In this document: piece by piece, positions 23,390 through 32,486 of the stretch
How the letters are laid out: each line of letters starts with the position of its first letter
Numbering within the stretch: position 1 is the first letter of the stretch
From: Candidatus Latescibacterota bacterium
Lineage (GTDB): Bacteria > Krumholzibacteriota > Krumholzibacteriia > LZORAL124-64-63
DNA length: 32,486 bases
Direction: 5' to 3'
Assembly: GCA_030658975.1 (NCBI GenBank)
Contig: JAUSBL010000003.1
Coordinates: 1-32,486, forward strand
Notes under the pieces: generated by a model
Database searches by the model: none
Told to the model about the DNA's origin: nothing
What the model saw: the letters and a program-made list of their open reading frames with translations, nothing else
Position numbers and translations under genes: made by a program

Positions 23390-26194
23390 ATGCCGAGCCA
23401 TCCTGATCTTGCGACCGCCTACCAGCGCCCGGGCGAAGCGGTGCTGCTCGAGTTGGGCAGCGATGCTGTACGCGGTCTCACCACAGAGGAGGCACGACGC
23501 CGCGGCGCCGAGCAGGGCGCCAACGAGATCGCTCCCGAAGCGCCGACTCCGGCCTGGCGGTTGTTCCTGGCCCAGTTTCAGAGTGTGCTGATCATGCTGC
23601 TGCTGATCGCCGCGGCGATCTCGCTGGCGCTCTGGTTCCTTGAACGGGATGCGGCCTGGCCCTACGACGCGATCGTGATCTTCGCGATCGTGCTGTTCAA
23701 CGGCATCCTGGGCTACCTCCAGGAGGCGCGGGCGGAGCGTTCGGTTGCGGCGCTGCGGGCGATGGCGGCTGCAGAGGCGACCGTTCTGCGCGATGGCCAG
23801 GCACGGCGTGTTCCCGCGGCCGACCTCGTTCCCGGCGATGTCATCCTGATCGAGTCGGGCGACACGATTCCCGCCGATGGGCGCCTGATCGCTGCGGTGG
23901 CGCTGCATGTCGCCGAAGCTTCGCTCACCGGCGAGAGTCAGCCGGTCAAGAAGGGCACCGCCCCGCTTCCGGCGGATATCGAGATCGGCGACCGCACGAA
24001 CAGCGTCTTCAGCGGCACGGCAGCCAGCTATGGCCGGGGACGTGCCGTGGTGACGATGACAGGCATGCAGACCGAGATGGGCAAGATCGCCGGTTTGTTG
24101 CGCCATACGAAGAAGGATTTGACGCCGCTGCAGATGGAGTTGGATCGCACCGGCAAGATGCTGGGGTACGCTGTCGTGATCATCGCCACGATCATGGTCG
24201 TGACGATCATCCTGGTCGACGGGATTCGCGATATCGGCGGGCTCGTCGATGTGCTCATCATGGGCGTGGCGCTGGCGGTGGCGGCCGTGCCGGAAGGGCT
24301 GCCGGCCGTCGTGACGGCCGTGCTGTCGATGGGCGTCATGCGGATGGCCAAACGCAACGCGATTGTCCGCAAGATGCCGGCCGTGGAGACGCTCGGCTCG
24401 GCCGATGTGATCGCCTCCGACAAGACCGGCACCATGACCAGGAATGAGATGACCGTACGCACGATCGTGACGGCCGGCGGGCGTGTGGATGTGAACGGTG
24501 CCGGTTACGATCCGGCCGGTGAACTCCGTCAGGGCGACGGGATCCTGCTCGACGAGGCGCTGCGGGCGGAAGTCCTGGAGGCATTGCGGGCAGCGGATCG
24601 CGCCAGCAACGCCAGTTTGCAGGAGCAGGCAGGGATCTGGACGATTCAGGGTGATCCGACCGAAGGAGCCCTGATCGTGGCCGCGCGCAAGGCCGGCCTC
24701 TCCGAGGCGGATCTGGACGTCCGGTTCGAGCGGGTCGGAGAGGTCCCGTTCTCGTCGGAGCGCAAGCTGATGAGTACGCTGCAGACGGACTCCGAGCGCC
24801 CGAACAGCCGGGTCCTCTTCACCAAGGGCGCGCCCGACATCCTGCTGGGCCGGTGTCGTGAAGAATGGGTCGCCGGCGAGGCCCGCCCACTCACTGCGGA
24901 GCGCCGCGCGCAGATCCAGGCCATCAACGAACAGTTGACCGGCGAAGCCGTGCGCATGCTCGGCGTGGCATTGCGCATCCTGCCGGCCGGGGCTTCGGTC
25001 GAAGCCGACGCGATCGACGAACAGCTGGAACAGGAGATGGTCTTCCTGGGGTTGGTCGGCATGATCGACCCGCCGCGGGCCGAGGTCAAAGACGCGATCG
25101 CGGTGGCGCAGAAGGCCGGCATCCGCACGATCATGATCACGGGCGATCATCCGAGTACGGCGACGGCGATCGCCAGGGAGTTGGATCTGCCCGTGACGGC
25201 TCCCGCGATCACGGGCGCAGCCCTGGAGAAACTTTCGGACGAAGCGCTTCGCGACGTGGTGCGCGAATCCTCGGTCTATGCACGCGTCAACCCGGAACAC
25301 AAGCTGCGGATCGTCAAGGCCCTGCAGCACGATGGTGCCGTTGTCGCGATGACCGGCGACGGCGTCAACGATGCGCCCGCGCTCAAGGCCGCCAACATCG
25401 GGGTCGCCATGGGCATCAGCGGCACGGATGTCTCGAAAGAGGCCGCCGACATGATCCTGACCGACGACAACTACGCGACGATCGTGAACGCCGTGAGCGA
25501 AGGACGGGCGATCTTCGCCAACATCCAGAAGTTCCTGCGCTTCCTGCTTTCAAGCAACATCGGCGAAGTCCTGACCATGTTCGGGGGCGTGGTCCTGGCG
25601 AAGCAGCTCGGACTGACGGCCACCGGCGGGGAGGCGATCATCGCGCCCCTGCTGGCAACCCAGATCCTGTGGATCAACCTGATCACCGACGGCGCGCCGG
25701 CCTTCGCGCTGGGCCTGGATCCCGCCGATCGCGACGTGATGAAGCAGCAACCGCGCCCCGTGGGGAGCGGCGTGATCACGCACACGATGTGGGGCGGCAT
25801 CGCCTTCGTCGGCGTGGTGATGGCCGCCGGAACGCTGCTGGTGCTCGACGCGTCCTTGCCGGGGGGGCTGATCGCGGGGGCGGGCAGCATGGGGTACGGC
25901 CGCACCATGGCCTTCACCACGCTGGTGCTGTTCCAGATGTTCAACGCTTTCAACGCGCGGTCCGATACCGGCAGCGCGTTCAGCCGGATCTTCAGCAACG
26001 TGTGGCTGATCGGGGCGATCGCGCTCTCGCTGGCGTTGCAGGTGGCGGTGGTCTATGTGCCGTTCCTGCAGACGGCGTTCGTGACGGTGCCGCTGAGCGC
26101 CGGAGATTGGCTGGTCTGCGCGTCGGTGGCGAGCAGCGTGTTGTGGCTGCGGGAGCTGGGCAAGCTGGTCATGAGGGCCGTCCGGGCTCGCTGA
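23390..26194 (+). CDS. Cation-transporting P-type ATPase, probably Ca2+ (type IIA/PMR1-like)
   Basis: This 934-residue pump uses ATP to drive a cation, most likely Ca2+, across the cytoplasmic membrane. Visible motifs are the N-terminal cation-ATPase domain, TGES (180-183), PEGLP (301-305), the phosphorylation site Asp344 in [21 protein letters not shown] and [17 protein letters not shown] (about 655). The membrane residues that form SERCA Ca2+ site II are present: Glu302, Asn723 and Glu726 in SSNIGE, and Asn763, Thr766 and Asp767 in NLITDG. The M8 acidic residue of SERCA site I is replaced by Gln849 (LFQMFNAFN), as in one-site pumps. ATG 23390 has GGAG upstream; a GTG two codons earlier is possible. 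It ends 79 bp from the convergent hemerythrin gene. Confidence 0.9.
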   Translation: MPSHPDLATAYQRPGEAVLLELGSDAVRGLTTEEARRRGAEQGANEIAPEAPTPAWRLFLAQFQSVLIMLLLIAAAISLALWFLERDAAWPYDAIVIFAIVLFNGILGYLQEARAERSVAALRAMAAAEATVLRDGQARRVPAADLVPGDVILIESGDTIPADGRLIAAVALHVAEASLTGESQPVKKGTAPLPADIEIGDRTNSVFSGTAASYGRGRAVVTMTGMQTEMGKIAGLLRHTKKDLTPLQMELDRTGKMLGYAVVIIATIMVVTIILVDGIRDIGGLVDVLIMGVALAVAAVPEGLPAVVTAVLSMGVMRMAKRNAIVRKMPAVETLGSADVIASDKTGTMTRNEMTVRTIVTAGGRVDVNGAGYDPAGELRQGDGILLDEALRAEVLEALRAADRASNASLQEQAGIWTIQGDPTEGALIVAARKAGLSEADLDVRFERVGEVPFSSERKLMSTLQTDSERPNSRVLFTKGAPDILLGRCREEWVAGEARPLTAERRAQIQAINEQLTGEAVRMLGVALRILPAGASVEADAIDEQLEQEMVFLGLVGMIDPPRAEVKDAIAVAQKAGIRTIMITGDHPSTATAIARELDLPVTAPAITGAALEKLSDEALRDVVRESSVYARVNPEHKLRIVKALQHDGAVVAMTGDGVNDAPALKAANIGVAMGISGTDVSKEAADMILTDDNYATIVNAVSEGRAIFANIQKFLRFLLSSNIGEVLTMFGGVVLAKQLGLTATGGEAIIAPLLATQILWINLITDGAPAFALGLDPADRDVMKQQPRPVGSGVITHTMWGGIAFVGVVMAAGTLLVLDASLPGGLIAGAGSMGYGRTMAFTTLVLFQMFNAFNARSDTGSAFSRIFSNVWLIGAIALSLALQVAVVYVPFLQTAFVTVPLSAGDWLVCASVASSVLWLRELGKLVMRAVRAR

Positions 26195-26214
26195 CCCGAC
26201 CGCCCGGAACGGAG

Positions 26215-26248
26215 CCGGGACGACGCGGCCGATGTCGCGCCGTCCCGG
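26215..26248. terminator. Shared stem-loop between convergent ATPase and hemerythrin genes
   Basis: Arms 26215-26227 and 26236-26248 pair at 12 of 13 positions around an 8-nt loop, 20 bp after the ATPase stop and 25 bp beyond the hemerythrin stop. Its position suits a bidirectional terminator; there is no T-tract. Confidence 0.5.
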
Positions 26249-26273
26249 CCTGGCACTTCACGAACAAGAGACC

Positions 26274-26729
26274 TCAGCGAGCGGCGAAGAGCTCGCTCTT
26301 CCTGTGTTCGATGCGCTCGCCGAGCTCCTGGAGCTTCTTCAGGCCGAGGGTCTCATCGGCGTCCGGAAACATCTCTTCCTCTTCCTCGCCCACGTGGTGC
26401 TCCACGGACTCGATCACGACCGCCACCTTCGCGTCGAAGGTCTCGTCGCCCGGCTTCATCTTCGCGAGCTGGGCGAGGAGGGTCTTCACGACCCCGTGCT
26501 CTTCGTGAGCTTCGAGGAGTTTGTCGACTCCGTCCTGATCGCTCTCCTTTTTCAGAGCGGGGTAGAGAATCTCCTCTTCGACCTTCATGTGCACGTCCAG
26601 CTCCGCGGCGATCTGGTCGAAGATGGCCTTCTTCTGGGCGGTGGCATCGGACTTATCGGCCTTTTCGTAGGCGCGAAAGAGCTTCTTGACCACCGCATGG
26701 TCCTTCTTCAGAAGAGTCGTGGCTTTCAT
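26274..26729 (-). CDS. Hemerythrin-domain (HHE) protein
   Basis: This 151-residue helical protein fits a four-helix hemerythrin fold that binds a non-heme diiron centre. Candidate ligands are His11 (KKDHAVVKKLF), His47 and Glu51 (DVHMKVEEEILYP), His75/His78 (AHEEHGVV) and His111/His112 with following Glu residues (EHHVGEEEEEMFP). In bacteria these proteins bind O2, NO or iron, or act in oxidative and nitrosative stress; which applies here is unknown. GGAGG lies 6 nt before ATG 26729. The frame is open 75 bp further upstream, but the extra residues do not belong to the family. The catalase gene is divergent across a 310-bp gap, suggesting joint control. Confidence 0.88.
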   Translation of the reverse strand: MKATTLLKKDHAVVKKLFRAYEKADKSDATAQKKAIFDQIAAELDVHMKVEEEILYPALKKESDQDGVDKLLEAHEEHGVVKTLLAQLAKMKPGDETFDAKVAVVIESVEHHVGEEEEEMFPDADETLGLKKLQELGERIEHRKSELFAAR

Positions 26730-27039
26730 GATGATTCCTCCTGAGACGTATCCAGGGTCCTGGTTGCTGCTGCGTAACCGCAGTACTGCGGCACGGGAAC
26801 GCATTGCAGGGGGTGTGCCATGGCGATGAATGCCGCGAAGTGCAGGAGAGACAGGCGAATCCGTCCCGGTGCGGCGACCGGGACAGGGCCGTGGCCGATC
26901 AGAATGATCTTCAGTTCATCATATTGAAAGAGCGCGGATATGGGATGGCAGAGGGCCTGCGCATGCGTAGCCGCCGCCGAAACACATGCCTATATTGCCG
27001 TAACCGAATCGGATGCACGACCATTCAAGGAGTGATGCC
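26730..27039. promoter_or_regulatory. Divergent control region of hemerythrin and catalase
   Basis: This 310-bp gap holds no convincing gene. An 8-bp perfect stem (GTCCCGGT at 26863-26870 with ACCGGGAC at 26877-26884, 6-nt loop) and an AT-rich partial palindrome TTCATCATATTGAA near 26924-26937 are the only structures seen. A TATATT at 26991-26996 could be a -10 for the catalase gene, but its -35 is poor. Confidence 0.3.
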
Positions 27040-29154
27040 ATGGCCAAGAAACCGACCGCCAGGTCGACCGCCAACAACAAGACCGCCAAACGTGTCCGCC
27101 CCGGCGGCGCCGTCCGGAAGGGCGCCGGCGGTGAGTTGCACCAGCGCGCTGGCGGCGAACATCCGGCGCTCACCACGAACCAGGGCCTCGCGGTATCCGA
27201 CAACCAGAACTCGCTGCGGTCGCATCCCGCCGGCCCCACCCTGCTCGAAGATTTCGTGTTGCGCGAGAAGATCATGCACTTCGATCACGAGCGCATCCCC
27301 GAGCGCATCGTGCACGCGCGGGCGACGGGCGCGCATGGATACTTCGAGTTGACCTCATCCCTGAAGAAATATACGACGGCCCGGGTGCTCGCCGCGGTCG
27401 GCGAACGGACACCCGTGTTCACGCGCATTTCGACCGTCGCCGGCGGCGCCGGCTCGGTGGATACCCCGCGCGACGTGCGCGGCTTCGCCGTCAAGTTCTA
27501 CACGCAGGAAGGCAACTGGGATCTGGTCGGCAACAACGTCCCGGTCTTCTTCATCCAGGATGCCATCAAGTTTCCCGATCTCATCCATGCCGTGAAGATG
27601 GAGCCGGACCGGGGCTTCCCGCAGGCGGCGTCGGCCCATGACACGTTCTGGGACTTCATCTCGCTGACTCCCGAGTCGATGCACATGGTGATGTGGATCA
27701 TGTCCGATCGTACCCTGCCGCGGTCGCTGCGCATGATCGAAGGCTTCGGCGTGCACAGTTTCCGGCTGATCAACGCCGCGGGAGAATCGACCTTCGTCAA
27801 GTTCCACTGGCGCCCCAAGCTCGGCCTGCAAGCCACCATCTGGGACGAGACGGTCAAGATCAGCGGCGCCGACCCCGACTACCACCGCCGCGACATGTTC
27901 GAGGCCATCTCCGCGGGGAATTATCCCGAGTGGGATCTGGCCGTCCAGCTCTTCACGCAAAAGCAGGCAGAAAGCTTCCCGTTCGACCATCTGGATCCGA
28001 CCAAGCTGATTCCCGAGGAACTGGTGCCCCTGAAGGTGATCGGCCGCATGGTGCTGGACCGTTGGCCGGACAATTTCTTCGCCGAAACCGAGCAGGTGGC
28101 CTACTGCCCCGCCAACATCGTGCCGGGGATCGATTTCTCAAACGACCCCTTGCTGCAGGGCCGGCTCTTCTCCTACCTCGACACACAACTCTCCCGCCTG
28201 GGTTCGGTCAATTTCCACCAGATCCCGATCAACGCGCCGAAGTGCCCGTTCGGCAATCACCAGCGCGATGGGCACATGCAGATGGCTCAGCCGGTCGGCC
28301 GCGTCGCGTATGAACCCAACTCCCTGTCCGGAGATTCCCCGCGCGAGACGCCGACGGCGGGCTTCCGCAGCGCAGCCGTGACGGAGGCCGGAGAGAAAGG
28401 CCGGCTCCGTGCCGAGAGCTTCGCCGACCATTACAGCCAGGCGCAACAGTTCTACATGAGCCAGACCGCGTACGAGCAGGCCCACATCGCCTCGGCCCTG
28501 GTGTTCGAACTCTCGAAGGTCGAGCACGTCCACATCCGAGAAGCGATGGTCGGCCATCTGCGCAACATCGACGCAGATCTCGCCAGGCGCGTGTCCACGG
28601 GACTAGGTATGGACAAGCTGCCCGCGGCGCCCCCGCCCGCGGTCCCCCCGCGGAGAATGGCGCCCTCGCCGGCGTTGCAGATCATCGGCAAGATGAAGAA
28701 CACCCTCGCGGGGCGCGCGGTGGGCATCCTGATCGCCGACGGCTCGGACGGCGCCGCCATCAAGAAGATCGCCAAGGCCGTGACGGACGAAGGCGCGACC
28801 GTGAAGATCATTGCGCCGAAGGTGGGCAAGGTGAAGCTCGCCGGCGGCTCGATGCTGGCGGTCGACGGACAGCTCGCAGGCACCCCCTCGGTGTTGTTCG
28901 ACGCGGTCGCCGTCCTGCTCTCGGACCAGGGCGCCAAGTCCCTGGCGACGGAGAGCGCCGCGATCGACTTCGTGCGCGACGCCTTCGGCCACCTCAAGGC
29001 GATCGCCGTCGACAAAGGCGGCCAGGCGCTCCTGGACGCCGCGAACGTCGGCCGGGACGCGGGTGTCGTGATCGCCAGTGACCGCACCGCGTTCATCGCC
29101 GCGGCGAAGACGCGCCAGTGGGACCGGGAAAAGACCCTGCGGACCCTGGCCTGA
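27040..29154 (+). CDS. katE: Large-subunit (clade 2) monofunctional catalase
   Basis: This 704-residue heme enzyme converts 2 H2O2 to water and O2. Motifs follow E. coli HPII closely: [20 protein letters not shown] with the catalytic His92 (written here as [12 protein letters not shown]), Asn165 in [11 protein letters not shown], and the proximal heme ligand Tyr379 in [15 protein letters not shown]. After about residue 530 comes the DJ-1/GATase-like C-terminal domain that marks large-subunit catalases. The lysine- and arginine-rich N-terminus is shorter than HPII's. The residue equivalent to HPII His392, which cross-links to the heme Tyr, is Cys356 (YCPANIVPG). AAGGAG precedes ATG 27040. Divergent from the hemerythrin gene and followed by a stem-loop. 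Confidence 0.95.
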   Translation: MAKKPTARSTANNKTAKRVRPGGAVRKGAGGELHQRAGGEHPALTTNQGLAVSDNQNSLRSHPAGPTLLEDFVLREKIMHFDHERIPERIVHARATGAHGYFELTSSLKKYTTARVLAAVGERTPVFTRISTVAGGAGSVDTPRDVRGFAVKFYTQEGNWDLVGNNVPVFFIQDAIKFPDLIHAVKMEPDRGFPQAASAHDTFWDFISLTPESMHMVMWIMSDRTLPRSLRMIEGFGVHSFRLINAAGESTFVKFHWRPKLGLQATIWDETVKISGADPDYHRRDMFEAISAGNYPEWDLAVQLFTQKQAESFPFDHLDPTKLIPEELVPLKVIGRMVLDRWPDNFFAETEQVAYCPANIVPGIDFSNDPLLQGRLFSYLDTQLSRLGSVNFHQIPINAPKCPFGNHQRDGHMQMAQPVGRVAYEPNSLSGDSPRETPTAGFRSAAVTEAGEKGRLRAESFADHYSQAQQFYMSQTAYEQAHIASALVFELSKVEHVHIREAMVGHLRNIDADLARRVSTGLGMDKLPAAPPPAVPPRRMAPSPALQIIGKMKNTLAGRAVGILIADGSDGAAIKKIAKAVTDEGATVKIIAPKVGKVKLAGGSMLAVDGQLAGTPSVLFDAVAVLLSDQGAKSLATESAAIDFVRDAFGHLKAIAVDKGGQALLDAANVGRDAGVVIASDRTAFIAAAKTRQWDREKTLRTLA

Positions 29155-29167
29155 CCAGGGGTGGTTG

Positions 29168-29208
29168 CCGGATCGCCGCCCGCCAATCCGACGGCGGCGG
29201 CGGTCCGG
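29168..29208 (+). terminator. Stem-loop after the catalase gene
   Basis: Arms 29168-29180 and 29196-29208 form a 13-bp stem with one T-G pair and a 15-nt loop, 13 bp after the stop. A short AAATA follows rather than a T-tract. The remaining gap to 29410 (about 200 bp) shows no gene and no strong promoter. Confidence 0.45.
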
Positions 29209-29410
29209 GCAAATACAAGCCGGCGACAGCTCCAGAACGCTGAAAGCGCTCAAACCCTCGTTTACGTCCCTTTTGCGGGCGTTATGCGGGTCATCCCACG
29301 CTCCAGAATCGAATACGAAAATTCAATGCGCTAAAGTATGGGCCAAATCTCCCGAATCCTGGCGACAGTAGGATACGGACCCTCCGGTTTGTTGTGGGAG
29401 GCTGTCGCCG

Positions 29411-32400
29411 GTGAAGGTGAGGATCATCATTCTGGTGTGTCTGCTCGCGGCGGCTGTCTCCGCGCGAGCCGAGGTCACGTCCGGCACGTACGTCGGCAAT
29501 GGCGCGGGGCCGAGGCAGATCTCGGGCGTGGGCTTCCGACCCGAGGTGGTCATCGTCAAGGGGGACCTCACCGATCCCGCCGTGATCCGCACCGCGACCC
29601 TGCCGGCCGGTCGGTCCAAGCTGCTTGCCGGGGACCACCCGCTGGAGCCCAATCGCATCCGCGATCTCACTGCAGACGGCTTCGAGATCGGCAGCGACAA
29701 GGACGTAAACTCCTCCGGCGTCGTGTATGCCTGGGTCGCGTTCTCGAGCAGTCCCGGCGAACTCAAGCTGGGCACCTACACCGGCAACGGCAGCGTCCTG
29801 CAGAACGTGAACGGCGTCGGGTTCCAGCCCGAGCTGGTCTTCGTGCTGCCGGGCCATGGTTCGCGACCGTGCTGGCGCAGCAGCGTCATGCCGGCCTCGC
29901 AGTCGATGCCGTTCGACCGGAGCCTGCGCACCGGACTCATCAGCGGCTTCGCCGCCGATGGCTTCCAGGTGGGTTGGGACAACGACGTCAACCAGTTCGG
30001 GGTGGTCTACCACTACGTCGCCTGGAACATGACGCCGGGATCGCTGGCTGTCGGCACCTACGCGGGTGACGGCGGGTCGTCGCAGGACATCACCGGGCTC
30101 GCCTTCAAGCCCGAGTGGGTGCTGGTCAAGATCGGCGATAACGACCTGCCGGCCGTGCAGAAGCCGCGAGCACTCGGGGGCCAGGATTCCGGTTTCGTCA
30201 CGCCGGAGGTCTTCACCACCGAGGGCATCCAGGACGTGCATGGCTTCGGCTTCCGGGTCGGCGCGGACAATGCGGTCAACAACGACGGTCACGCGTATTA
30301 CTACGCCGCCTTCGATGACAACCCTGGCGATGACGCCGATCTCGCGGTGACCATCGCCGCCGATCTGGATGCGCCGATCGTGGGCCAGGACGTCGTCTAC
30401 ACCATCACCCTGCGCAACGACGGCCCCGACGCCGCCACCACCGTGGCGGCCAGCATCGTATTGCCCATAGAGCTCACCTACACGAGCCATGTCGCCGGTC
30501 TGGGCACCTACAACAGCGTGTCGGGGATCTGGACGGTCGGCAACCTGAACGCCGGCGCCTCGTCGGTGCTGACCGTGACGGCGCGGCTCGACGCTGGCGT
30601 CGCCGGTCAGGTCCTGACCACCACCGCGGACATCAGTGCCGGCGACCAGTCCGATCCGAACCCGGCGAACAACACGGCGGCGGCGACCGTCACCGTGGCG
30701 TCCCCGGATGCCGACCTGGCCGTGGGCCTCGCCGTCGATGACGACACGCCGGACGAACTGCAGCCGCTGGTCTGCAGCGTCACCGTCACCAACCACGGTC
30801 CCCGCGACGCCACGGGCGTGCGCCTGCAACTCGCGTCGCCCGCCGGTGTGCAACTCGACCAGATGGCGTGGGACGTCGGCTCTCTCACGGCCGGCGCCAG
30901 TGACACGCTCGACGTGCCGGCGCAGGTGCTGGCCGGGACGGCGGGTCAGGCGCTGGCGGTGACCGCGGCGATCGCCGCCTCCGGCGAGCCCGATCCCGTG
31001 CCCGCGAACGACACGGCGACCGTCGAGGTGCTCGTCGCGAGCAGCGACCTCGTGCTCGCGCTGGCGGCCTCGGACCCCACTCCTGACGAGGGCCAGTTGG
31101 TGACGCTCACCGTCACCCTCACCAACGCCGGACCGGACCCGAACGCGAACATCCTGGTGAGCCTGGCCTGGCCGGCCGGACTCATGGTCCAGGGGCACAC
31201 GGCCGACGCGGGCACCTACGACGACGCCGCGGCGGCGTGGTCCCTCGCCGATCTCGTCGCCGGCGCGACGGTCACGCTGCAGGTGCAGGCGGTGGTCGGC
31301 GCGGGGACGGGCGGCACCTCGCTGACGACTTCGGCGACCATCGACGCAGCCGACCGCGGCGATCCCGTCGTCGCCAACAATGCGGCGATCGCGACCGTGC
31401 TGGTGACCAGCGCCGACCTCGCGATCAGCCTGACCGCCGACGACGCCACTCCGAACCAGGGCGACCCGGTCACCTTCACCGTCACGCTCGTGAACCACGG
31501 ACCGGACGACGCGAGCGGGATCGCCGTCGCGACCGTGCTGCCGGCGGAGCTGGCCTTCGTGAGCAGTACGCCGGCGATCGGCAGTTACGACGACGCGACT
31601 GGCGTGTGGACCATTGCCGACCTGTCTGTCGCTGCCACGACGACCCTGCAGATCCTGACCACCGTGGACGCTCTGGGCGGCATGAACCTGATCACGTCCG
31701 CGACTGTCACGTCGGCCGACCAGAGCGATCCCGTGACCGCGAACAACTCGTCCGGCATAGCCATCGGCGTGCTCAGCGCCGATCTGGCTCTGGCGCTGTC
31801 CGTCTCCGACACGGTTCCGGACGAGGACCAGTTGCTCGTTTACACGCTGATCCTGACGAATCTCGGACCCGACGGCGCAAGCGGCGTCACCATCGCGGCG
31901 GCCTTGCCGACGGGCGTGACTCATACCGCCAGCAGCCCCGATCTCGGCACCTACGATCATGAGGGTGGGGCCTGGAACGTGGGTGGTCTGGCCGCCGGAG
32001 CATCGGCGACGTTGACCATCAGCGGCACCGTCGATGTCGGGACGGGAGGGTCGACTCTGCCGATGCTCGCGAGCGTCACCGCTGCCGACCAGGCCGACGT
32101 CGACCCCGCCAACAACACGGCGCAGCAGACAGTCACTGTCACCAGCGTGGATCTGGGCCTGGCCGCGACGGCCAGCGACGATACGCCGGACGAGGGCCAG
32201 TCCGTGATCCTGGTCCTGACGCTCGAGAACTATGGACCGAACGACGCGAGTGGCATCGTGGCCGCGGTCGACGTGCCGGCCGGGCTGGACTTCGTCGGCA
32301 GCGACGGCAGCTTCGACGACGCCACCGGCGCCTGGACCGTGGGCAGCCTCGCGGCCGGCGCCTCGGCCGAGCTGCAGATCACGGTGACCGTCGGCGACGG

Positions 32401-32486
32401 CACCGGCGGGACCACGCTGAACACCTCAGCGGCGGTGTCGGCGGCGGACCAGAGCGATCCGGTGACTGCCAATAACGCGGTCGTCG
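29411..32486 (+). CDS. Secreted DUF11/Ig-like repeat protein, truncated by the window end
   Basis: The frame is open from 29411 to the last base, so at least 1025 residues are encoded and the end is missing. Translation probably starts at GTG 29411, with GGAGG 9 nt upstream, giving a signal peptide (VKVRIIILVCLLAAAVSARA). Residues about 22-306 hold three copies of a repeat of roughly 95 residues beginning SGTYVGNG / LGTYTGNG / VGTYAGDG and containing GVGFRPEVVIVK-type strands. From about 307 there are six DUF11-type Ig-like repeats of about 115 residues, each with a motif such as DDTPDEGQ...VTLTN.GPDDASGI and ending in AADQSDPVTANN-type sequence. Such proteins are usually extracellular stalks or adhesins. 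No C-terminal sorting domain is visible here because the gene continues. Confidence 0.88.
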   Translation, partial: MKVRIIILVCLLAAAVSARAEVTSGTYVGNGAGPRQISGVGFRPEVVIVKGDLTDPAVIRTATLPAGRSKLLAGDHPLEPNRIRDLTADGFEIGSDKDVNSSGVVYAWVAFSSSPGELKLGTYTGNGSVLQNVNGVGFQPELVFVLPGHGSRPCWRSSVMPASQSMPFDRSLRTGLISGFAADGFQVGWDNDVNQFGVVYHYVAWNMTPGSLAVGTYAGDGGSSQDITGLAFKPEWVLVKIGDNDLPAVQKPRALGGQDSGFVTPEVFTTEGIQDVHGFGFRVGADNAVNNDGHAYYYAAFDDNPGDDADLAVTIAADLDAPIVGQDVVYTITLRNDGPDAATTVAASIVLPIELTYTSHVAGLGTYNSVSGIWTVGNLNAGASSVLTVTARLDAGVAGQVLTTTADISAGDQSDPNPANNTAAATVTVASPDADLAVGLAVDDDTPDELQPLVCSVTVTNHGPRDATGVRLQLASPAGVQLDQMAWDVGSLTAGASDTLDVPAQVLAGTAGQALAVTAAIAASGEPDPVPANDTATVEVLVASSDLVLALAASDPTPDEGQLVTLTVTLTNAGPDPNANILVSLAWPAGLMVQGHTADAGTYDDAAAAWSLADLVAGATVTLQVQAVVGAGTGGTSLTTSATIDAADRGDPVVANNAAIATVLVTSADLAISLTADDATPNQGDPVTFTVTLVNHGPDDASGIAVATVLPAELAFVSSTPAIGSYDDATGVWTIADLSVAATTTLQILTTVDALGGMNLITSATVTSADQSDPVTANNSSGIAIGVLSADLALALSVSDTVPDEDQLLVYTLILTNLGPDGASGVTIAAALPTGVTHTASSPDLGTYDHEGGAWNVGGLAAGASATLTISGTVDVGTGGSTLPMLASVTAADQADVDPANNTAQQTVTVTSVDLGLAATASDDTPDEGQSVILVLTLENYGPNDASGIVAAVDVPAGLDFVGSDGSFDDATGAWTVGSLAAGASAELQITVTVGDGTGGTTLNTSAAVSAADQSDPVTANNAVV

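Noticed and set aside
26820..26937. Small open frame upstream of the catalase gene
   Set aside because: Arg/Pro-rich, no ribosome site, overlaps the stem-loop; more likely control region.
29291..31960. 889-residue minus-strand open frame over the DUF11 protein
   Set aside because: Low-complexity Arg/Gly/Val/His composition; the plus frame has a signal peptide and clear repeats.

Overview
The window is GC-rich, densely coded DNA from a Gram-negative-type bacterium. The best clue to its origin is the giant beta-propeller protein at 14.2-20.3 kb. It ends in an FNPSTTI...GVYFYR-type C-terminal domain (FlgD/T9SS-sorting-like), which is characteristic of the FCB superphylum and neighbouring candidate phyla such as Eisenbacteria, Krumholzibacteriota and Latescibacterota. 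A Tat-exported oxidoreductase, a lipoprotein and a 19-heme cytochrome fit a diderm, respiring organism. The phylum assignment is inference. No rRNA, tRNA, CRISPR array, integrase or transposase gene was seen.

Layout. 0-2.4 kb (minus): a translationally coupled pair, an ATP/ADP-translocase-like MFS transporter followed by a Tat-exported NAD-dependent epimerase. 2.5-6.2 kb: a heme-oxygenase-like diiron protein (minus), divergent from a methyltransferase and a long-chain acyl-CoA synthetase (plus), possibly a small lipid-modifying cluster. 6.3-7.0 kb (minus): a CpcT/CpeT-family lipoprotein whose stop codon is missing where a strong hairpin begins. 7.2-9.7 kb: a PhoB/PhoR-type two-component pair preceded by 11-bp-spaced direct repeats. 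9.7-10.8 kb (minus): an unrecognised exported protein that ends 3 bp from the kinase. 10.99-13.8 kb: a 19-heme cytochrome c fused to a b-type membrane domain. 13.8-14.2 kb: a 186-bp palindromic element and a sigma-70-like promoter. 14.2-20.3 kb: a 2046-residue secreted protein of three seven-bladed propellers.

20.5-22.4 kb: a cassette, apparently more AT-rich, of a sigma-factor-like protein and a conserved protein of unknown function. This is the best candidate for an undescribed system. 22.6-26.2 kb: an isoprenylcysteine-methyltransferase-like membrane protein and a Ca2+-type P-type ATPase. 26.3-29.2 kb: a hemerythrin-domain protein divergent from a large-subunit catalase. 29.4 kb to the end: the start of a secreted DUF11-repeat protein that runs off the window.

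Working together (inference): the cytochrome fusion suggests electron transfer between the quinone pool and periplasmic or extracellular partners. The hemerythrin and catalase suggest handling of oxygen and peroxide. The two giant repeat proteins are probably surface or secreted. Most intergenic gaps hold a clear stem-loop, so operons are short.
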